Shown here in pieces: positions 58,928 to 64,000 of a stretch of DNA of 64,000 bases; the stretch's first letter is position 1; each line of letters begins with the position of its first letter. The notes below the pieces were generated by a model that was not told the DNA's origin, ran no database searches, and was given only the letters and a program-made list of their open reading frames with translations. Source of the stretch: an uncultured Paenibacillus sp. (GTDB lineage Bacteria; Bacillota; Bacilli; Paenibacillales; Paenibacillaceae); the NCBI GenBank assembly GCA_937895345.1, contig CALAWP010000086.1, positions 1-64,000 on the forward strand. Reading direction: 5' to 3'. The translations under genes were made by a program, and so were the position numbers.

Positions 58928-61210
58928 ATGAAAACATTGGTCATCGCCGAAAAACCGGATATGGGGCGCAACATTGCCGCCGCGATTGAGCCGAAAGCCA
59001 AAAACTATCGGACCTATCTGGAAGGGGACACCTATATCGTCACTTGGGCGATCGGGCATCTCGTCGGTCTTGCCGAACCCGACGCCTACGACGACCGTTA
59101 CAAAAAGTGGAATATCGAACATCTTCCCATCGTGCCGGACCAGTTCAAGCTGGTTGCAAACCCGCGCACCAAAGATCAGCTGAAGGTGATCGGGGAGCTT
59201 GCGAAGCGGTGCGGCGACATAGTCAACGGCTGCGACGCCGGGCGGGAGGGGCAATATATTTTTGCCCTTATTCAGCGGTACTTGAAGCTGCGCCATCCCG
59301 TCAAGCGGCTGTGGATTTCCGATTTGACGGCGGAAACGATACGGAAGGGATTTGCCGAGCTTCGCGACGGGACGGAATACGATAATTTGACGAAAGCGGC
59401 TTCGGCGCGCAGCGAGGCGGACTGGCTGATCGGAATGAACGGTTCGAGAGCGTTTACGACCAAGCATAACGTGCTGCTGTCCGTCGGCCGCGTGCAGACG
59501 CCGGTGCTGGCGCTTGTCTACGACCGCCAAATGCAAATCGAAACGTTCAAATCGCATACTTATTACGAGCTTGAGGCGCATTTTGCCCAGCATGAGATGA
59601 CATACAAAGGGATGTGGCAGGGCGATAAGGAAACGGGACGGGAAACGCTGGAGAGCATCGCACAAAAGGTGAAAGGAAAACCCGCCGTCATCGCCTCCTA
59701 TGAGGTTAAGGATGCCAAGGAATATCCCGGCAAGCTGTACGATTTGACGCTGCTGCAGCGCGAAGCCAACGGCAAATACGGTTTTTCCGCCAAAAAAACG
59801 CTGGATACGGCCCAAGCGTTGTACGAAAAGCATAAGGTCATTACGTATCCCCGCACCAATTCCAATTACGTTACGGAGCAGAACATTCCGGACATGCACA
59901 AGGCGCTGTCCGCGCTGCAAGGGACGGAATATGACGCATGGGTGCAAGGAGCGGACCGGCGGTTTGTTCATAAAGGCAACAAATTCGTGTGCAATCCGGC
60001 CAAGGTGGAGGATCATCACGCCATTCTTCCGACACCGCGCAAAGCGGCGGGATTGTCTCCGGACGAGAAGAAGCTGTACGATCTGATCGTCCGCCGATTT
60101 CTGGCGATCTTTTACCCGCCGGCCGAATACAAATCGCATACGGTGCTAACCGAAACCGAAGGCGAGCTGTTCAAGACGTCGGTGAAGGAGCTGGTCAGCG
60201 AAGGCTGGAAGGCGATTTACGCCGACCTTCCCGGAGGCAAGGAGAAGAAAGGCGGGCGCCCAAGCAAGGACGACGACGCGGAGCCGGAGGAGGAAGTGAG
60301 CGAGCCGTTTGCCGTCGATCCGGCGAAGGAGGCGTTATGCCGGGATGCGTCCGTTAAGGAGAAGGAGACGAAGCCGCCCAAGCCTTATACGGAAGGCACG
60401 CTGCTGAAAGCGATGGAAAGCGCCGGCAAGCAGATTGAGGACGAGGACGTGCGGGACGCGATGAAGGATTCGGGTCTTGGCACGCCGGCCACCCGGGCGG
60501 CGACGATCGAGCGGCTGAAGACGGTCGGTTATATTGCCATGAAGGGCAAGCAAATTGTCCTAACGGGCAAAGGAAGAGCGGCGATCCAGTTGATTCGCGA
60601 CGCCGGCGTCGACCTGCTCACGTCTCCGGAAATGACGGGCATGTGGGAGAAGCGGTTAAACGAAATTGCCCGCGGATCGGCTTCGGACGTTCAGTTTATG
60701 GACAATGTCAAAAAATTTGCCAGCATGATCGTGGAGAAGGTCCGCCGTCAGCAGCGGGCGTCGATGGAGCTGTTCCAGGGCGAGGAATCCCCCGGCGAGC
60801 GGGGCTCGCGCGGCGGCTCGACCCGTACGCGAAGCTCGGCATCAGGCGGCCAAGGCAAGCCGAGAGCCGGCCGCAAGGCGGCATCTGGCGCTGCCGCCGC
60901 GCCCTCGGCTGCCGCCGCCTCACCGGCTGCGCCGCAGCCAGTGATCATCGGCACCTGCCCGCGCGCCGGCTGCGGCGGCACCGTCTTTCTCGGACGCAAG
61001 GGCTACGGCTGCTCCAATTACAAAAGCGGCTGCCGCTTCGTCATTTGGAAGGAAAGCATGGGCCGCCGCCTGACCGACGCGCAGGTCAGAGCGCTTGTGG
61101 AGAAGGGCAAGACGGCCAAGCTGAAGCTGGCGGACAAGGATGGCGCCCAGCAGCAGGGACGCATCGTGTTGGCCGACCGAAATACGGGCGAGCTCGCCAT
61201 CGAAGTATAA
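58928..61210 (+). CDS. topB: DNA topoisomerase III
   Basis: A 760-residue type IA topoisomerase. TOPRIM: VIAEKPDMGRNIAAAIE and GCDAGREGQYI. Active-site Tyr in ITYPRTNSNYV (about residue 306; Asn replaces the common Asp after Thr). After the core an Ala/Gly/Ser-rich linker leads to a zinc-ribbon-like C-terminus with CPRAGC, YGCSNYKSGCRFVIW. It decatenates and removes recombination intermediates. RBS GGAGGGAG. Confidence 0.94.
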   Translation: MKTLVIAEKPDMGRNIAAAIEPKAKNYRTYLEGDTYIVTWAIGHLVGLAEPDAYDDRYKKWNIEHLPIVPDQFKLVANPRTKDQLKVIGELAKRCGDIVNGCDAGREGQYIFALIQRYLKLRHPVKRLWISDLTAETIRKGFAELRDGTEYDNLTKAASARSEADWLIGMNGSRAFTTKHNVLLSVGRVQTPVLALVYDRQMQIETFKSHTYYELEAHFAQHEMTYKGMWQGDKETGRETLESIAQKVKGKPAVIASYEVKDAKEYPGKLYDLTLLQREANGKYGFSAKKTLDTAQALYEKHKVITYPRTNSNYVTEQNIPDMHKALSALQGTEYDAWVQGADRRFVHKGNKFVCNPAKVEDHHAILPTPRKAAGLSPDEKKLYDLIVRRFLAIFYPPAEYKSHTVLTETEGELFKTSVKELVSEGWKAIYADLPGGKEKKGGRPSKDDDAEPEEEVSEPFAVDPAKEALCRDASVKEKETKPPKPYTEGTLLKAMESAGKQIEDEDVRDAMKDSGLGTPATRAATIERLKTVGYIAMKGKQIVLTGKGRAAIQLIRDAGVDLLTSPEMTGMWEKRLNEIARGSASDVQFMDNVKKFASMIVEKVRRQQRASMELFQGEESPGERGSRGGSTRTRSSASGGQGKPRAGRKAASGAAAAPSAAAASPAAPQPVIIGTCPRAGCGGTVFLGRKGYGCSNYKSGCRFVIWKESMGRRLTDAQVRALVEKGKTAKLKLADKDGAQQQGRIVLADRNTGELAIEV

Positions 61211-61238
61211 AGGCCGGCATCCATCGGATGCCGGCCTT
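61210..61238. terminator. Bidirectional hairpin between topB and the convergent HAD gene
   Basis: Perfect 13-bp stem AAGGCCGGCATCC/GGATGCCGGCCTT with a 3-base loop; T-runs are short on both strands. Confidence 0.75.
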
Positions 61239-61266
61239 CAGCTTGGGCTTATAAACGTTATGCCGT

Positions 61267-62001
61267 TTAACGGCGCAAGTAACGTTGGATAGCGGGCGGA
61301 ACCTCCTTCAGCTTCTCCAGCGTCAGAAACGCGCCCTTGGGCTTGACGTCGATGCCGACCACATTGTAATGCCATTCTTGCTGGCTCCGGATGTGGATGG
61401 CGTGAATGCCGGCCTTCAGCGCCGGCACGACGTCGGTCCGGATCGAGTTGCCGATCATCCACGTTCGTTCCCGGTCGAAGGCGCCTTCGGCCAATATTCG
61501 CTCCAGCGCTTCATTGTTCTTCAGCTGGCGAATATAGATGCGCGGTCCGAAATATTGCTCCAGCCCCATCGCATCGATCTTGCGCTTCTGGATTTTCGTT
61601 TCTCCCCCCGTATACAAATGCAGCTCATGACCTGCTTCCGCCAATCGCTCCAACGTTTCCTTCATGTGGGGGTACGGCTCCGTTTCGTGCTCATAAACGC
61701 CCAAGCCGAGCTTCCACAAAAACTGTTCCTCCGATTTCGCTCTCGCTCTTCCCGTCAGATCGCTGAAATAAGCGTACGTTTCCAGAAAAGATTGCGGGAA
61801 ATGCTCGCTCTTGAAGCCCGTCTGGTCGATCAACGCGACGTCCATTTCGGTTTGCTTGTCGCGAACCGCTTGAGCCGTAACGGGCGGGCGATGGCCGAAC
61901 CAGGAGGTCATGGCATCGACAAACTGCTCGATGACATGAAAGAAATATTTGTTGCAATAAATCAATGTATCGTCCAAATCAAACATGATTTGCTGTTTCA
62001 T
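61267..62001 (-). CDS. HAD-family hydrolase
   Basis: A 244-residue HAD protein: MFDLDDTLIYCNKYF (motif I), LHLYTGGE (motif II, Thr), Lys in KRKIDAMG region (motif III) and WMIGNSIRTDVVPALKAG (motif IV, Asn-Ser where GD is usual, with Asp further on). Phosphatase activity on a small metabolite is likely; the substrate is unknown. Confidence 0.82.
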   Translation of the reverse strand: MKQQIMFDLDDTLIYCNKYFFHVIEQFVDAMTSWFGHRPPVTAQAVRDKQTEMDVALIDQTGFKSEHFPQSFLETYAYFSDLTGRARAKSEEQFLWKLGLGVYEHETEPYPHMKETLERLAEAGHELHLYTGGETKIQKRKIDAMGLEQYFGPRIYIRQLKNNEALERILAEGAFDRERTWMIGNSIRTDVVPALKAGIHAIHIRSQQEWHYNVVGIDVKPKGAFLTLEKLKEVPPAIQRYLRR

Positions 62002-62138
62002 GGCTATGTTCTCCTTTGCGGCAGCGAAGTCGGCTGTATGTTCAATCTACCGCAAACGGGAGCGAATAGTCAATGTCGGGCAGGCCATCCACATAGTTCC
62101 GTCTCCCTCTCCGCATAATGTTAGGGGAGGTGATAGGC

Positions 62139-62276
62139 ATGCCGTTTAACAAAAGCAAAAAAACCGAAAATCTGCAAAACGATTCAAGCCTTAGGGAAGA
62201 GGCCGTAACGCCGAAAAACGATAAGATGGCCGACCGTCCTCCCAGCTTGAACCATATAAACAAGCAGACGCCTTAA
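62139..62276 (+). CDS. Small hydrophilic protein, 45 residues
   Basis: A short frame starting MPFNKSKKTENLQNDSS and ending LNHINKQTP, preceded by a very strong AGGGGAGGTGAT RBS. Lys/Asn/Asp/Pro-rich, no membrane segment. Its size and composition recall minor small acid-soluble spore proteins, but I see no diagnostic motif. Because the RBS and spacing are so good it is probably translated. Confidence 0.55.
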   Translation: MPFNKSKKTENLQNDSSLREEAVTPKNDKMADRPPSLNHINKQTP

Positions 62277-62295
62277 TCGGTCCGCCGCAGCAAAG

Positions 62296-62323
62296 GGGAG
62301 GAGGCCATAAGCGGCCTCCTCCC
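62296..62323. terminator. Hairpin between two convergent small genes
   Basis: GGGAGGAGGCC (62296-62306) pairs perfectly with GGCCTCCTCCC (62313-62323), 6-base loop; little T-run on either strand. Confidence 0.6.
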
Positions 62324-62331
62324 GTTAAGCA

Positions 62332-62556
62332 TTATGCGTATTTCAGTTGCGAAGCGGTTATGCGTTCCTTGATGAAAGCGATTCTCTTGCGGACGTAAAA
62401 GTCGCGGCTGTCTCCCCGGAGATCCTTGGGCGCGATCACCTCCTCCGTATCGTTGTCGATAATAACGAGCCTTCCGTCCGCATAAAACTTGAAGGTCAAG
62501 TCCCTTCGGGGCGCCGCCTTGCCGACGTAACGAAAATTTTCGCATGGAGTTTTCAT
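62332..62556 (-). CDS. Small unknown protein under probable LexA (SOS) control
   Basis: A 74-residue protein beginning MKTPCENFRYVGKAAP (an ATG at 62577 would add seven residues). Basic, soluble, with a predicted beta-hairpin region (FKFYADGRLVIIDNDTEE) and a C-terminal helix (RKRIAFIKERITAS). No family recognised. Its promoter (minus strand TTTCCA, 17, TATAAT) carries one LexA-like box in the spacer and a perfect GAAC-N4-GTTC box at the start-site region, so induction by DNA damage is expected. Many such SOS genes are inhibitors of division or replication, but nothing in the sequence shows that here. Confidence 0.7.
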   Translation of the reverse strand: MKTPCENFRYVGKAAPRRDLTFKFYADGRLVIIDNDTEEVIAPKDLRGDSRDFYVRKRIAFIKERITASQLKYA

Positions 62557-62600
62557 AGGTGATCCATCTCCCTTCATCGATTGGGTTAAAAGACGAAATA

Positions 62601-62614
62601 GGAACGTTTGTTCT
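62601..62614. promoter_or_regulatory. LexA box 5
   Basis: GGAACGTTTGTTCT: perfect GAAC-N4-GTTC core, about at +1 of the minus-strand small gene. Confidence 0.75.
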
Positions 62615-62620
62615 TATTTT

Positions 62621-62649
62621 ATTATAGCAAACATTTGTTCGGGTGGAAA
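62621..62649 (-). promoter_or_regulatory. Promoter of the SOS-type small gene
   Basis: Minus strand TTTCCA (62649-62644), 17 bases, perfect TATAAT (62626-62621). LexA box 6 lies in the spacer. Confidence 0.65.
62628..62641. promoter_or_regulatory. LexA box 6
   Basis: CAAACATTTGTTCG: one mismatch (AAAC for GAAC) and perfect GTTCG half, in the promoter spacer; the same variant as box 3 before yneA. Confidence 0.65.
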
Positions 62650-62746
62650 GATATTTTTATTTACTTTAAACTAGATTTATAGAATTAAAGCGTTTGCGAA
62701 CGAAGAATGAAGGGATCGGATCCCTTAAGCAGAAGGAGAGCGGAAT

Positions 62747-63472
62747 ATGCTGAGAGTGCAAGGGCTGACGAAGCGGATCCCCGGAGGACCCAAGGTGCTG
62801 GACGGGATTACCTTCGACGCTTACGAAGGCGATTTTATAGCGGTCAAAGGAAGCAGCGGCAGCGGCAAGTCCATGCTGCTCAAATGTTTGGCGCTGCAAG
62901 AAAGCTGGACGTCGGGCTCCTACCAGTTCAACGGGAAGGACGTCTTCAAGGAAGGCTGGACCGGTAAGCTGAAGGTGCGGCGCGAGGTCGCCTATCTGGA
63001 GGAAAAACCGTTTCTATATCCGGACAAGACGGCGCTTAAAAATGTCATTATCGGGGCGGTCGGCCAGACGCCGGCCTGGCGAAGATGGACGGGCATGGTC
63101 CGCAGCGACGATTACATGGGCGCGATGGACTTGATCGAAAAGCGCGGCCTGCTGGACAAAGCGCATACGAAGGCCAAACATTTGAGCGGCGGCGAGCGGC
63201 AGCGCATCGCGATCGCGAGGGCTCTGGTGCACGGCGCCAAAGTGATTGTGGCCGACGAGCCCGTCTCCGGTCTCGATCCCCACGCGGCGGACATCGTCCT
63301 TAACGAGCTTAAGGAGTTGTGCAAAAATACGGGCATGATCGTCATTGCGGCGCTCCACCAAGGCGATTGGGCGGAACGGTTCGCCGACCGCATTATCGGG
63401 CTGAACGGCGGAAAGCTTGCGGTCGACGTGTATGGACGACGCTTGACCGAGAGGGAAAAGATGCTGCTGTAA
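62747..63472 (+). CDS. ABC transporter ATP-binding protein (PhnC/LolD-like), orphan
   Basis: A 241-residue ATPase: Walker A VKGSSGSGKSMLL, signature HLSGGERQRIAIARAL, Walker B VIVADEPVSGLDP and H-loop-like AALHQGDW. The organisation is close to phosphonate (PhnC) and related importers' ATPases. No permease or binding protein is adjacent in the window, so its partner is unknown. The LexA boxes at 62601-62641 lie in the divergent region and might also affect it. Confidence 0.87.
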   Translation: MLRVQGLTKRIPGGPKVLDGITFDAYEGDFIAVKGSSGSGKSMLLKCLALQESWTSGSYQFNGKDVFKEGWTGKLKVRREVAYLEEKPFLYPDKTALKNVIIGAVGQTPAWRRWTGMVRSDDYMGAMDLIEKRGLLDKAHTKAKHLSGGERQRIAIARALVHGAKVIVADEPVSGLDPHAADIVLNELKELCKNTGMIVIAALHQGDWAERFADRIIGLNGGKLAVDVYGRRLTEREKMLL

Positions 63473-63555
63473 TCCGCCGGCCGTTCTGGCTGTCATGGGA
63501 TAAGCCAAGCCGCGCATAGACTAGACCATTCCAGGAAACGGGATGGTGTCCGGAC

Positions 63556-64000
63556 ATGACCTTTCAACCGCCGGCAATCGTACAGACGGCCAGAGCCGCC
63601 TATCCGAAGACGGAGTTGTATTGGCCTCAAGTAAGCGGAGGACCCAGCGGGCGGGCCGACCGTATCATTAACGATACGATCGAGGCCCACGTGAGGCGTC
63701 TGGCGTCGAGTCAGGGAAGCCTTGACTCGCCGAACGCCGAGATGCTCGGGTATTACGAGGTCAAAACGAACGAGAAGGATGTGCTCAGCCTTTCTCTGTT
63801 CAACTATGCTTATACCGGCGGCGCCCACGGCATGACGCTGCAGCAGTCGCTGACGATGAAGCAATCGACGGGGCAGCTGTACGAGCTCGAGCAGCTGTTC
63901 AAGCCGGGGAGCCCCTATATCAAAAGGATCAGCGATTTGGTGGCCAAAGGCATACGGCAGCGGGATATTCAGACGTTGGAGCCGTTTAAGTCGATCTCGC
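63556..64000 (+). CDS. DUF4163/DUF3298-like (RsiV/PdaC-type) protein, 3' truncated
   Basis: A frame running off the right edge (148 residues seen). MLGYYEVKTNEKDVLSLSLF followed by NYAYTGGAHGMTLQQSLTM is the hallmark of the DUF4163-DUF3298 pair found in RsiV and PdaC, where it binds lysozyme or peptidoglycan-related ligands. The visible start ATG 63556 has no signal peptide or membrane helix and a stop lies upstream in frame, so it may be cytoplasmic. RBS-like GGAAACGGGATGG precedes. Confidence 0.75.
   Translation, partial: MTFQPPAIVQTARAAYPKTELYWPQVSGGPSGRADRIINDTIEAHVRRLASSQGSLDSPNAEMLGYYEVKTNEKDVLSLSLFNYAYTGGAHGMTLQQSLTMKQSTGQLYELEQLFKPGSPYIKRISDLVAKGIRQRDIQTLEPFKSIS

Overview
The window reads as chromosomal DNA of a GC-rich (about 60% by eye), spore-forming member of the Bacillota, most likely Paenibacillaceae (Paenibacillus/Cohnella-like). 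Support: B. subtilis-like gene blocks (mutS-mutL-miaA-hfq; spoVK-ynbB-glnR-glnA; lexA-yneA-ynzC), strong AGGAGG-type ribosome binding sites with many GTG/TTG starts, a sporulation ATPase (SpoVK), Gram-positive LexA boxes (GAAC-N4-GTTC) and a GlnR box. I see no rRNA, tRNA, CRISPR array, insertion sequence or prophage.

Layout. 1-8.1 kb: 3' end of an amidoligase-like gene, mutS, mutL, an RsmJ-like methyltransferase, miaA and hfq (mismatch repair and tRNA modification). 8.2-13 kb: class A penicillin-binding protein, lipoprotein cyclophilin, DUF402 and YdcF-family proteins. 13-17.2 kb: spoVK, the PLP enzyme ynbB, glnR and glnA, with a GlnR box placed inside the end of ynbB. 17.2-17.85 kb: non-coding, with a 26-bp tandem repeat array. 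17.86-20 kb: divergent lexA and yneA sharing four LexA boxes, then ynzC and a membrane protein. 20-25 kb: HAD hydrolase, mtnD and B12-dependent metH. 25-33 kb: RNase Z, the mrfA-mrfB repair pair, a NagD-type hydrolase, an Fpg/Nei-fold protein lacking the catalytic proline, a cREC-type receiver and an RlmM-like methyltransferase. 33-39 kb: a kinase fused to a MinD-like domain, an ArlRS-like two-component system, and separate nitrilase and GNAT genes. 39.4-43 kb: a lower-GC response regulator / ABC transporter / histidine kinase module that looks acquired. 43-43.45 kb: structured non-coding DNA with two intrinsic terminators. 43.5-48.3 kb: a MutS2-like ATPase without Smr domain, thiN, a TRIC channel, a phosphatase and an esterase. 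48.6-53.4 kb: the pyruvate dehydrogenase operon pdhABCD. 53.5-64 kb: thioesterase, thyA-dfrA, gltD, a lysozyme-like membrane protein, topB, HAD hydrolase, small unknown genes including one with two LexA boxes, an orphan ABC ATPase and the start of a DUF4163/DUF3298-like protein.

Themes. DNA repair is prominent: MutS, MutL, MutS2-like, MrfAB, LexA/YneA and the inactive-looking Fpg homologue. The points most worth following are the unknown SOS-type small gene at 62.3-62.6 kb, the structured leader whose terminator sits directly before mutS2, the rod-like candidate RNA at about 43.0-43.2 kb, the P2Q Fpg homologue, and the phased operator in the acquired transporter module. All motif, promoter and hairpin calls were made by eye; no database search or folding program was used.
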